DNA of 13,616 nucleotides from the NCBI GenBank assembly GCA_946480565.1, contig CAMLKR010000054.1, positions 1-13,616 of the forward strand. The letters run 5' to 3'. Of this stretch, positions 1-6,366 are shown in pieces. The notes beneath the pieces are model-generated. The model ran no database searches. It was not told where the DNA came from and was given only the letters and a program-made list of their open reading frames with translations. The DNA comes from an uncultured Arenimonas sp. (GTDB lineage Bacteria > Pseudomonadota > Gammaproteobacteria > Xanthomonadales > Xanthomonadaceae). A program made the translations under genes and the position numbers. How positions within the stretch are numbered: the stretch's first letter is position 1; each line of letters starts with the position of its first letter.

Positions 1-275
1 GCCTGGACGGCATCCGTAACAAGATCGACCCGGGCGCGCCCAGCGACAAGGACCTCTACGACCTGCCGCCGGAAGAGGAGAAGAACATCCCGACCGTCTG
101 CCACAGCCTCGACCAGGCCCTGGATGCCCTGGACAAGGACCGCGACTTCCTGAAGGCCGGCGGCGTGATGAGCGACGACTTCATCGACGGCTACATCGCC
201 CTGAAGATGAAGGAGGTGACCAAGTTCCGCGCGGCCACCCATCCGCTCGAGTACCAGATGTACTACGGCATCTGA
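1..275 (+). CDS. glnA: Glutamine synthetase, C-terminal part (5' end outside window)
   Basis: This is the last ~91 residues of type I glutamine synthetase, the cytoplasmic dodecameric enzyme that makes glutamine from glutamate, ammonia and ATP. The reading frame enters at base 3 and stops with TGA at 273-275. The segment around 48-77 reads DLYDLPPEE, the conserved loop carrying the adenylylation tyrosine (Tyr397 in the enteric enzyme), with the Tyr codon at 57-59. This implies control by the GlnE adenylyltransferase. The C-terminus [11 protein letters not shown] matches the usual GlnA ending (HP.E..MYY). The promoter and N-terminal catalytic domain lie upstream of the window, so nothing can be said about NtrC control from here. 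A rho-independent terminator follows 28 bases after the stop, so the gene ends its own transcript. Identification is firm. Confidence 0.96.
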   Translation, partial: LDGIRNKIDPGAPSDKDLYDLPPEEEKNIPTVCHSLDQALDALDKDRDFLKAGGVMSDDFIDGYIALKMKEVTKFRAATHPLEYQMYYGI

Positions 276-302
276 TCCTCCCCCGGATCACGTCGGATGC
301 CC

Positions 303-336
303 AGCGGCCCGGAGAAATCCGGGCCGCTTTTCTTTC
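303..336 (+). terminator. Rho-independent terminator of glnA
   Basis: A perfect 10-bp stem (agcggcccgg at 303-312, ccgggccgct at 319-328) closes a 6-base loop. It is followed by a T-rich tail (tttctttc, 329-336). It lies 28 bases after the glnA stop codon, so it should separate glnA from the downstream peptide cassette. Confidence 0.92.
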
Positions 337-422
337 GGCGCGTTAGTTCCACCGACGCGGTTAGGAATATTTTTTCAACTTGCCCGGTAACGCTGACAGC
401 GACCGCGCAGCGCCAACAAAAT

Positions 423-438
423 CGTGAACGCCTTCACG
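423..438. repeat. Short inverted repeat, possible operator
   Basis: CGTGAA and TTCACG form a perfect 6-bp inverted repeat around a 4-base centre (cgcc). It lies about 145 bases upstream of the first peptide start. It is the right size for a helix-turn-helix operator half-site pair, but a 6-bp palindrome can occur by chance and no regulator gene is nearby. The function is conjecture. Confidence 0.22.
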
Positions 439-573
439 TTCCGACAGCAGATCTGCGCAGCCATTCTGACCGGACGCGATTGCCGCCTTCGAATCCGAAC
501 CGCTAGTTTCCCGCCCCGCCGGCACGCCGGCCGCGGCGGGCGATGAGCGCGCGCCGCGTCACCCCCCAGACAT

Positions 574-577
574 GGAG
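574..577 (+). promoter_or_regulatory. Ribosome-binding site that sets the first peptide start
   Basis: GGAG lies 6 bases before the ATG at 584. It overlaps an in-frame upstream ATG at 572 that has no Shine-Dalgarno sequence of its own. Choosing 584 gives a leader of exactly the same length and first residues (MR.L) as the second peptide, so 584 is the better start. Confidence 0.75.
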
Positions 578-583
578 CAGTGC

Positions 584-835
584 ATGCGTCAGCTTGAACT
601 CAACGAGATCTCCGCCGTTTCCGGCGGCGAGGCCAACAACGGTTCCACCCACACCAATGTCGTCAGCGGCCTGCTGACCGGCGCCGGCGGCGGCCTGGTC
701 GCCGGTGGCGCGATCGGCTTCGCGGTGTTCGGCCCCGTCGGCGCCGTCGTCGGCGCGGCCCTGGGCACGGGCATCGGCGCCGTCGGCGGCGCGCTCTCGG
801 GTTTCGCCGAAAGCACCCCGCCCAGCGACGACTGA
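584..835 (+). CDS. Double-glycine-leader peptide 1 (class II bacteriocin-like, glycine zipper)
   Basis: The product is an 83-residue precursor. Its leader MRQLELNEISAVSGG is a textbook double-glycine leader, with Leu and Glu-Ile positions and Val-Ser before Gly14-Gly15, cut after base 628. Such leaders are removed by C39 peptidases of ABC exporters, one of which is encoded downstream at 1281. The ~68-residue mature part is rich in Gly, Ala and Val, with repeated GxxxG spacing from about residue 33 to 74, as in two-peptide pore-forming bacteriocins. It has no Cys, so it is neither a lanthipeptide nor a disulfide-bonded microcin. It has no Lys or Arg and ends in an acidic tail (STPPSDD), which is odd for a bacteriocin. 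It resembles the next gene and is probably its paralogue and partner. Antibacterial action is inferred; a signalling or surface role is also possible. Confidence 0.86.
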   Translation: MRQLELNEISAVSGGEANNGSTHTNVVSGLLTGAGGGLVAGGAIGFAVFGPVGAVVGAALGTGIGAVGGALSGFAESTPPSDD

Positions 836-865
836 TTCCTTTTCCATCCTTGCAGGAGACCTTCC

Positions 866-1108
866 ATGCGTACCCTTGACCAGAACGAGATCAACGCGGT
901 GTCCGGCGGCGACGGCCGCACCCAGGCCGGCGTCGTCGGCGGCGCCATCAACGGTGGCCTGGCCGGCGCCGCGGCCGGTGCCGGCCTCGGCGCGGCGGTC
1001 GGCACCTTCGTGTTCCCGGCGGCCGGCACGGCGGCGGGCGCGGCGGTCGGCGCCGTGCTCGGCGGCGTTGGCGGCGCCATCGCCGGTGCGTTCGGCGGCG
1101 CGGATTGA
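866..1108 (+). CDS. Double-glycine-leader peptide 2 (class II bacteriocin-like, glycine zipper)
   Basis: The product is an 80-residue precursor with leader MRTLDQNEINAVSGG, cut after base 910. The leader matches that of peptide 1 at most family positions and has exactly the same length. A good ribosome-binding site (AGGAG, 854-858) lies 7 bases before the ATG. The ~65-residue mature peptide is almost entirely Gly, Ala and Val, with dense GxxxG/AxxxG zipper spacing that should pack transmembrane helices. It has one Arg and two Asp, so it is roughly neutral. The segment after VF.P..G aligns with the corresponding part of peptide 1, suggesting duplication and divergence. The 30-base gap between the genes, with no terminator, points to co-translation in near-equal amounts, as for a two-peptide bacteriocin. 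Processing and export would be by the products at 1281-4639. Confidence 0.86.
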   Translation: MRTLDQNEINAVSGGDGRTQAGVVGGAINGGLAGAAAGAGLGAAVGTFVFPAAGTAAGAAVGAVLGGVGGAIAGAFGGAD

Positions 1109-1116
1109 TAGCGTCG

Positions 1117-1140
1117 GGGCGGCCGCTGCGGCGGCCGCCC
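1117..1140 (+). promoter_or_regulatory. Perfect 10-bp GC hairpin between peptide genes and exporter genes
   Basis: gggcggccgc (1117-1126) and gcggccgccc (1131-1140) form a perfect all-GC stem with a 4-base loop. It starts 9 bases after the stop of peptide 2. It has no T-run, so it is not a standard intrinsic terminator. A partial terminator or 3'-end stabiliser that raises the peptide transcript above the exporter transcript would fit the position. It ends 8 bases before the GGAG ribosome-binding site of the 31-residue gene. Confidence 0.6.
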
Positions 1141-1160
1141 ACTTCAACGGAGCCTCCCCC

Positions 1161-1256
1161 ATGGACATCTCAAACATCCTCGCCGCCACCGCCCTGCTCG
1201 TGTCGGTGCTCAACTTCATCGAGATCAAGAAGCTGAAGGACGCCGCCAAGCGCTGA
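1161..1256 (+). CDS. 31-residue single-helix membrane peptide of unknown function
   Basis: This small gene has a GGAG ribosome-binding site (1149-1152), an ATG at 1161 and a TGA at 1254-1256, and I do not recognise its family. The product begins MDISNILAATALLVSVLNF, a hydrophobic helix of about 15-17 residues. It ends with a basic tail containing six Lys or Arg (KK, K, K, R). The layout suggests an inner-membrane peptide with the charged end in the cytoplasm. It has no double-glycine leader, so it is not a third export substrate. It lies between the peptide genes and the exporter, 24 bases before the latter, and should be co-transcribed with it. Immunity, exporter accessory or regulatory roles are all possible. 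The ribosome-binding site, position and sensible membrane topology support its being real. Confidence 0.62.
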   Translation: MDISNILAATALLVSVLNFIEIKKLKDAAKR

Positions 1257-1280
1257 CGCGCCGCGCCGAAGAAGCCCGAC

Positions 1281-3407
1281 ATGGACGTCATCCTCCAGTC
1301 CGAATCCTCGGAATGCGGCCTGGCCTGCCTGGCGATGGTGGCCGGGCACCATGGCCTGCGGGTGTCGCTGCGCGAACTGCGCCAGCGGTTCCCGCTTTCG
1401 CTCAAGGGCGCCAGCCTGCCGCGGCTGATCGCGGTGGCGGGCGAACTGGGGCTGCAGTCGCGCGCGCTGCGGCTGGAGCTGGACGAACTCGACCAGCTCA
1501 GGACGCCGTGCATCCTGCATTGGGACCTGAACCACTTCGTCGTGCTCGAGCGCGTGCGCGGCCGCAAGGTGGTGGTGCTCGACCCCGGTTTCGGCCGCCG
1601 CGAACTGGCGCTGGACGACGTATCGCGGCATTTCACCGGCGTGGCGATGGAGCTGGTGCCGGCCGCCGACTTCCGGCGCCGCGAAGCACCGCCGGCGATC
1701 GCGGTACGCCAGCTCACCGGCCGCGTGCGTGGACTGGCGCGCAGCCTGGCCCTGGTGCTGGCGCTGTCGGTGGCGCTGCAAGCCTTCGTGGTGCTGGCGC
1801 CGTTCTTCATGCAATGGGTGGTGGACCAGGTGCTGGTGTCGGCCGACCGCGACCTGTTGACCGTGCTCGGCCTGTCCTTCGCGGTCGTGCTGCTGCTGCA
1901 GGTGGCGACCTCGCTGCTGCGCGGCTGGTCGGTGGTCTATCTGTCGGCGAAACTGGGGCTGCAGTGGACCGGGAACGTGTTCGCGCATTTGCTGCGCCTG
2001 CCGCTGGACTTCTTCGAAAAGCGCCACCTAGGCGACGTCACCTCGCGCATGGGCGCGGTGCAGGCGATCCAGCGCACCCTCACCACCAGCTTCGTCGAGG
2101 CGGTGATCGACGGCCTGATGGCCCTGGTCACCCTGGGCATGATGCTGCTTTACAGCTGGAAGCTGGCCCTGGTGACCCTGCTGGCGGTGGCGCTCTACCT
2201 CGGGCTTCGCGCGCTGGCCTTCGCGCCGGTGCGCAGCGCGACCGAGCAGCAGCTGCTGGCCGGCGCCCGCCAGCAGAGCCACCTGCTGGAATCGATCCGC
2301 GGCATCCAGTCCATCAAGGTCGCCGGCGCCGAACCGGGGCGCCGCTCGGCCTACCTGAACCTGATGAACGACACCGTCAACCGCGAGATCTCGCTGGCGC
2401 GGCTCGGCCTGGGCTTCCAGTCGGCCAGCCAGCTGATCTTCGGCATCGAGCGTATCGCGGTGATCTGGATCGGCGCGGTGCTGGCGATGCAGAGCGTGTT
2501 CTCGGTCGGCATGCTCATCGCCTACCTGGCCTACAAGGACCAGTTCGCCACCCGCGTCGCCGGCCTGGTCGACAAGTGGATCGAATTCCGGATGCTGCGC
2601 CTGCATGGCGAGCGCCTGGCCGACATCGTGCTGGCGGAACCATCCGACGCCGAAGCGACGGCCGCCGAAGCCACGCTGCCCCCGTCGCCACGCCTGGAGG
2701 TGCAGGGCCTGGGCTTCCGCTACGCCGACGGCGAACCCTGGGTGGTGAAGGACTGCAGCTTCACCATCGAGCCGGGCGAATCGGTGGCCATCGTCGGCGC
2801 CTCCGGCTGCGGCAAGACCACCCTGGTGAAGCTGATGCTGGGCCTGCTGCCGGCGGGCGAGGGCGGCATCCGCGCCGATGGCCAGGACATCACCCGCCTG
2901 GGCCTGCGCAACTACCGGCGCTCGGTGGGCGCGGTGATGCAGGACGACCAGCTGTTCGCCGGCAGCATCGCCGACAACATCGCCTTCGCCGACGACGAGG
3001 CCGATTTCGCGCGCATCGAGCAGGCCGCGCGCCTGGCCGCCGTGCACGAGGAGATCGCGGCGATGCCGATGGGCTACCACAGCCTCGTCGGCGACATGGG
3101 CACCACGCTGTCGGGCGGCCAGAAGCAGCGCGTCATCCTGGCCCGCGCGCTGTACCGGCAGCCCGCCATCCTGTTCCTGGACGAGGCCACCAGCCACCTG
3201 GACGTGGACCGCGAGCGCGTGGTCAACGAGGCCGTTCGGCGCCTGCCGCTGACGAAGCTGATCATCGCCCACCGGCCGGAAACCATCGCCAGCGCCGACC
3301 GCGTGCTGGTGATGCACGGCGGCCGCATCGTGCAGGAACTGCGGCCCACGCCGGCTGCGCCCGCGGCGGCCGCGCCGGTGCCGGTGGCCGAGGCGGTGCC
3401 CGCATGA
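1281..3407 (+). CDS. Peptidase-containing ABC exporter (C39 peptidase, membrane and ATPase domains)
   Basis: This 708-residue inner-membrane protein cuts double-glycine leaders and pumps out the peptides. The C39 peptidase fills residues 1-130 and has an intact active site: Gln6 (oxyanion hole), Cys12 in SSECGLACLAM, His85 in DLNHFVVL and Asp101 in LDPGFG. A six-helix exporter domain follows at about 150-425. The ATPase domain has Walker A GASGCGKTT (506-514, Lys512), signature LSGGQ (610-614), Walker B LFLDE (631-635) and switch His664. All key residues are present, so it should be active. The last ~20 residues form a Pro/Ala-rich tail unlike the compact end usual in the family. It is the same type as ComA, CvaB, LagD and Xanthomonas RaxB. 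GAAGAAG at 1268-1274 serves as the ribosome-binding site. Its stop overlaps the next start by 4 bases. The natural substrates are the two peptides upstream. Confidence 0.96.
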   Translation: MDVILQSESSECGLACLAMVAGHHGLRVSLRELRQRFPLSLKGASLPRLIAVAGELGLQSRALRLELDELDQLRTPCILHWDLNHFVVLERVRGRKVVVLDPGFGRRELALDDVSRHFTGVAMELVPAADFRRREAPPAIAVRQLTGRVRGLARSLALVLALSVALQAFVVLAPFFMQWVVDQVLVSADRDLLTVLGLSFAVVLLLQVATSLLRGWSVVYLSAKLGLQWTGNVFAHLLRLPLDFFEKRHLGDVTSRMGAVQAIQRTLTTSFVEAVIDGLMALVTLGMMLLYSWKLALVTLLAVALYLGLRALAFAPVRSATEQQLLAGARQQSHLLESIRGIQSIKVAGAEPGRRSAYLNLMNDTVNREISLARLGLGFQSASQLIFGIERIAVIWIGAVLAMQSVFSVGMLIAYLAYKDQFATRVAGLVDKWIEFRMLRLHGERLADIVLAEPSDAEATAAEATLPPSPRLEVQGLGFRYADGEPWVVKDCSFTIEPGESVAIVGASGCGKTTLVKLMLGLLPAGEGGIRADGQDITRLGLRNYRRSVGAVMQDDQLFAGSIADNIAFADDEADFARIEQAARLAAVHEEIAAMPMGYHSLVGDMGTTLSGGQKQRVILARALYRQPAILFLDEATSHLDVDRERVVNEAVRRLPLTKLIIAHRPETIASADRVLVMHGGRIVQELRPTPAAPAAAAPVPVAEAVPA

Positions 3408-4639
3408 ACCACGACCTGTTCCGCGCCGAAGCCCTGCAGGCGCGCCGCACCAGCTGGCTCGGCGACGTCTCGCTGGCCCAGCCGCTGCCGCTCTGGGGGC
3501 TCGCAGCCTTCGTCGTCTCGGCCGCGTTCGCGGTGCTGGGCGTGCTGTACTTCGGCGAATACACCCGGCGCGCCACCGTCACCGGCCAGCTGGTGCCGGA
3601 CCTCGGGCTGTCCACGGTGCTGGCCCCGGCCCAGGGCGTGGTCTCGCGCCAGTTCACCGAAGAGGGCGAGCAGGTGAGGGCGGGCCAGGCGCTGACCCTG
3701 ATCAACGTGCCCCGCACCACCGCCGCCGGCGACGATGCCCTGGCCGTGGTGCGCGCCGGCATGGGCGAACGCAGCGACAGCCTGGCCGAGCTGGCGCGCT
3801 CGCAGGCCGAGCAGATCGACACCCAGATCGCCGGCACGCGCGGGCAGCTGGACGGGGTGCGCCGCGAGCTGGCGCAGATCGAGGCCGAGATCGCCACCCG
3901 GCGGGAGCAGGTGCGGCTGGGCCGCGAGACCACCGAACGTTTCGAGCGAATCTCCGACCGCCAGTACATCAGCCAGGTGCAGGTGAACCAGCAGCGCCAG
4001 GCCGTGCTCGACCTGGTGACGGCGCAGCAGGCGCTCGAGCGCCAGGCCACCAGCCTGCGGCGCAGCGCGGCCCAGCTGGAACAGTCGCTGCGCGAACTGC
4101 CGGTCCAGCGCCGCGCCCTGCAGGCGGCCTCGCGCCGCGATCGCGCCGAGCTCGACCTGGAGCGCGTGCAGCGCGAGGCCGATGGCGAGCTGCTGCTCAA
4201 GGCGCCGGTGACCGGCCAGGTGACCAGCCGGTTGGTGGAATCGGGCCAGGCGGTGCAGCCCGGGCAGCCGCTGCTGTCGGTGATGCCCGAGGGCTCGCAG
4301 CTGCAGGCCCAGTTGCTGGTGCCCAGCCACGCCGTCGGTTTCATCGAGCCGGGCGACCGGGTCCTGCTGCGCTACCAGGCCTATCCGCACCAGAAGTTCG
4401 GCCACCAGGCCGGACGCATCCTGCGCCTGTCGCGCAGCGCGACCCTGGCCCCGGGCGCCACCGAGCCGCACTACCGCGCCGTGGTCGCGCTGGACGCGCA
4501 GACCGTCACCGCCTTCGGCCGGCAGGAGCCGCTGCGGCCGGGCATGGTGCTCGAGGCCGACATCCTGGGCGAACGGCGCCGGCTGTACGAATGGCTGCTG
4601 GAGCCGCTGTACTCGCTGCGCGGCCGCATCGGCGACTGA
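3404..4639 (+). CDS. HlyD-family periplasmic adaptor (membrane fusion protein)
   Basis: This 411-residue type I secretion adaptor bridges the ABC exporter to an outer-membrane TolC-type channel. It has a cytoplasmic N-terminus and one membrane helix at about 30-50. A first half of the lipoyl domain lies near 68-100 (LAPAQGVVSRQFTEEGEQV), then a long Gln/Arg/Glu-rich coiled coil at about 115-260. The second lipoyl half (LLKAPVTGQVTSRLVESGQ) lies near 263-282, followed by a beta-barrel region to the end. This order and length are typical of CvaA/RaxA-like adaptors. The ATG overlaps the exporter stop (ATGA), so the two are translationally coupled. I saw no gene for the outer-membrane channel; in many bacteria a general TolC encoded elsewhere is used. 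Identification is firm; pairing with the upstream exporter follows from the overlap. Confidence 0.94.
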   Translation: MNHDLFRAEALQARRTSWLGDVSLAQPLPLWGLAAFVVSAAFAVLGVLYFGEYTRRATVTGQLVPDLGLSTVLAPAQGVVSRQFTEEGEQVRAGQALTLINVPRTTAAGDDALAVVRAGMGERSDSLAELARSQAEQIDTQIAGTRGQLDGVRRELAQIEAEIATRREQVRLGRETTERFERISDRQYISQVQVNQQRQAVLDLVTAQQALERQATSLRRSAAQLEQSLRELPVQRRALQAASRRDRAELDLERVQREADGELLLKAPVTGQVTSRLVESGQAVQPGQPLLSVMPEGSQLQAQLLVPSHAVGFIEPGDRVLLRYQAYPHQKFGHQAGRILRLSRSATLAPGATEPHYRAVVALDAQTVTAFGRQEPLRPGMVLEADILGERRRLYEWLLEPLYSLRGRIGD

Positions 4640-4646
4640 AACCGGC

Positions 4647-4664
4647 GGCGGTTCCTTCACCGCC
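4647..4664 (+). terminator. Weak hairpin after the export cassette
   Basis: ggcggt (4647-4652) and accgcc (4659-4664) pair around tccttc, 8 bases after the adaptor stop. There is no T-run, so termination here would be weak or rho-assisted. It is the only candidate end signal between the cassette and the next gene. Confidence 0.3.
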
Positions 4665-4705
4665 CCATCGCGGCTAGCATCGGCCATCCCCTTCCAGGAA
4701 CCGCC

Positions 4706-6091
4706 ATGACGACCCCGCTCAAGTGGCTGCGCCAGATCCTGCTCGCCCTGTTGATCCTGTTCGGCCTGGCCCTGGTCGCGGTCTGGACCCTGCGCGCCTT
4801 CGCCAAGGACGAGGCCGCGCGCGAAGCGCTGGCCCTGATGCAGCAGGCGACGCCCACCACCGTCGGCGACAACGGCTACCGCTGGCTCGCGTTCGCGGAC
4901 CGGCGCATACCGGAGGCCGAACTCGACGCCGCGGTAGCGACCGAGCTGGCGGCTTTCCGCGACTGGCAGGCGGGACAGGGCGAGCGCCTGCTCGACAATA
5001 CCGGCGGCCTCGGCATGGGTTATGCCGACGTCGGCGAGTTCGCATCGCCGGCCGCCGCCGCCTATCCGGAGCGGCCGAAAGTGGATGCACCGGACCTGGC
5101 CTGCTCGCTGCGCGACACCGACTGCCTGCCGCGTGTGCGCGAACACGCCGCCCTGGTGCGCGAGTGGCTGCAGGCCGACGCCGAGCGCCTGGCCCTGGCG
5201 GAGCGCTCCTTCGCCGCGGAGCACCTGACCGATCCTTACCCGGCCGCCATCGACAGCCCCTTGCCGGCGTATTCCACCTGGCGCCTGGCGCTGAACGCCG
5301 CCGCGCTGCAGGCGGTGGACGGCGACGTCGCCGGCGCCGCGGTGCGCGCCTGCCGGATGTTCGACGCCGGCCGCCGCTTCGGTCGCCAGGGCGGCAACCT
5401 GATCGCCAAGCTCGTGCCCCTGGCCATGGCCGAAGGCGCCGGCGGCCTGCTGCTGGCCCTGCAGCGCGAGACCCCGGGCCTGGCGCTGCCGGCCGAATGC
5501 GCACCCGCGCTGGCGCCGGTGCAGGCCGAGGATTTCCTGGTCTGCGATGCGCTGCGCCACGAATTCCGGATGAACGCCAACCTCGCCGGCCAGCTCGATG
5601 CCGCGCTCGAGGGCTGGCACCCGACCCAGCTGCTGCACCGCCTGCTGCTGCAGGACGGCGAACTCACCCAGCTGTGGCTGGCCGAAGGCCTGGCGCCGGC
5701 CTGCCGCGACGACTACCGGCAGGCGGTGCTGGCGGGGACGGTGCCGCCGCTGGGCACCGGCACCGTCGACCGCGGCCAGCTGCGCTGCTACGCGGCGGTG
5801 GTCAACTGCCTGCTGGTCGAAATCGCCCAGCCTGCCTACGGCGACTACCAGGGCCGCCTGCTCGACCACGCCGCCAAGCAGCGTCTGATCGTCGCCGCGC
5901 TGCGCGCCGGCGCCGGCCAGCTGCCGGTGGCCGAGGTGGCGCAGGCCGCGGCCTCGCCGGGCTACACGCTGGGAAACGAGGCCTCGGCCTGGACCCTGGC
6001 GCTGCGTTTCCATCGCACCGCCGACGAGGCGGTGCTGCGCGTGCCGGTCCCGCCGGCGGCGCCGGAAGCACCGGTCGGCACCACGCCCTGA
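4706..6091 (+). CDS. Membrane-anchored periplasmic protein of unknown function
   Basis: The product has 461 residues and I cannot assign a function. The N-terminus has a short basic start (MTTPLKWLRQ), then one hydrophobic helix at about 10-29. There is no obvious signal-peptidase site, so it is probably an anchored protein with ~430 residues in the periplasm. The rest is Ala/Leu-rich and likely helical. A Cys pair near 132-139 (ACSLRDTDC) and single Cys residues elsewhere could form disulfides. The early segment GDNGYRWLAFADRRIPEAE resembles a type of large uncharacterised protein I associate with Xanthomonadaceae, but I cannot name a domain. AGGA (4696-4699) lies 6 bases before the ATG. It sits 66 bases after the adaptor with a weak hairpin between, so it may be a separate unit. 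A role in immunity to the exported peptides cannot be excluded but nothing shows it. Confidence 0.85.
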   Translation: MTTPLKWLRQILLALLILFGLALVAVWTLRAFAKDEAAREALALMQQATPTTVGDNGYRWLAFADRRIPEAELDAAVATELAAFRDWQAGQGERLLDNTGGLGMGYADVGEFASPAAAAYPERPKVDAPDLACSLRDTDCLPRVREHAALVREWLQADAERLALAERSFAAEHLTDPYPAAIDSPLPAYSTWRLALNAAALQAVDGDVAGAAVRACRMFDAGRRFGRQGGNLIAKLVPLAMAEGAGGLLLALQRETPGLALPAECAPALAPVQAEDFLVCDALRHEFRMNANLAGQLDAALEGWHPTQLLHRLLLQDGELTQLWLAEGLAPACRDDYRQAVLAGTVPPLGTGTVDRGQLRCYAAVVNCLLVEIAQPAYGDYQGRLLDHAAKQRLIVAALRAGAGQLPVAEVAQAAASPGYTLGNEASAWTLALRFHRTADEAVLRVPVPPAAPEAPVGTTP

Positions 6092-6112
6092 TCTGCCGAC
6101 GGACCGCGGCGC

Positions 6113-6346
6113 TCAGGCCCGGTCCGCCAGGCCCGTCACGCCCGACTGCTCCGCGCAGTGGGCGCAGCAGTAGAAGTGCCCGCCGGCTTCCGAGCCGTGC
6201 CCGAGGATCCGGCAGCCGCAGTGCGCGCAGGTCGGCGCGAACATGTGGATGGCGCATTCGAAGCTGTCGAAGGTGCCGCTGCGTTCGCCCTGGGTCAGGC
6301 TGAAGGTCTTGTCGTAGCGGTTGCCGCAGACATCGCAGGTTTTCAT
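6113..6346 (-). CDS. Small cysteine-rich metal-binding protein (zinc-ribbon or LIM-like)
   Basis: The product is a 77-residue soluble protein with nine Cys and several His residues in paired metal-binding spacings. These are C4-x2-C7, then C31-x2-H34, C40-x2-C43-x-C45 and C60-C61-x2-C64. Segments TFDSFECAIHM, CAHCGCRILGHG and YCCAHCA belong to a small conserved proteobacterial family sometimes labelled metallothionein-like. Two zinc sites are likely. The reaction or partner is unknown, and metal storage, redox sensing or nucleic-acid contact are all possible. A ribosome-binding site (GGGAG) precedes the ATG at 6346. It is the last gene of the minus-strand series and follows the four-helix membrane protein by 20 bases. 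It is convergent with the gene ending at 6091, with 21 bases between the stops and no obvious terminator. Confidence 0.85.
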   Translation of the reverse strand: MKTCDVCGNRYDKTFSLTQGERSGTFDSFECAIHMFAPTCAHCGCRILGHGSEAGGHFYCCAHCAEQSGVTGLADRA

Positions 6347-6366
6347 CGTGGGTCTCCCGTGGGGTT

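Larger units (their letters stand above)
276..583. other. Intergenic region between glnA and the peptide cassette
   Basis: No convincing gene lies in these ~308 bases. Beyond the glnA terminator, the one AT-rich patch is around 365-377 (aatattttttcaac), a likely place for the cassette promoter. I cannot match a clean -35/-10 pair there. A short palindrome sits at 423-438. A GC-rich inverted repeat (CCCGCC at 515-520, GGCGGG at 535-540) lies in the presumed untranslated leader just before the first peptide gene. A short reading frame at 297-506 starts inside the terminator and has no ribosome-binding site or recognisable protein, so I do not call it. Confidence 0.6.

Noticed and set aside
297..506. 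69-residue reading frame after glnA
   Set aside because: It begins inside the glnA terminator hairpin, has no ribosome-binding site and resembles no protein.
1117..1140. Intrinsic terminator at the end of the peptide genes
   Set aside because: The stem is perfect but no T-run follows, so I list it as a regulatory hairpin rather than a terminator.
584..1256. Toxin-antitoxin or lanthipeptide interpretation of the small genes
   Set aside because: There are no Cys residues or modification enzymes, and the double-glycine leaders with an adjacent C39 exporter point to exported unmodified peptides.
503..1810. Long minus-strand reading frame opposite the peptide genes and exporter start
   Set aside because: It is Arg/Ala/Ser-rich with no domain and lies antisense to well-supported genes with proper ribosome-binding sites. 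High GC content leaves such frames open by chance.
1313..3403. Plus-frame extension upstream of the HlyD-type adaptor
   Set aside because: The frame is open through the exporter gene but reads as Arg/Pro/Gly-rich noise. The true adaptor start is ATG 3404, overlapping the exporter stop.
3074..6013. 979-residue minus-strand reading frame
   Set aside because: It runs antisense through the exporter end, the adaptor and the anchored protein. Its Gln/Arg/Gly/His-rich composition matches a reversed GC-rich coding strand, with no recognisable domain.
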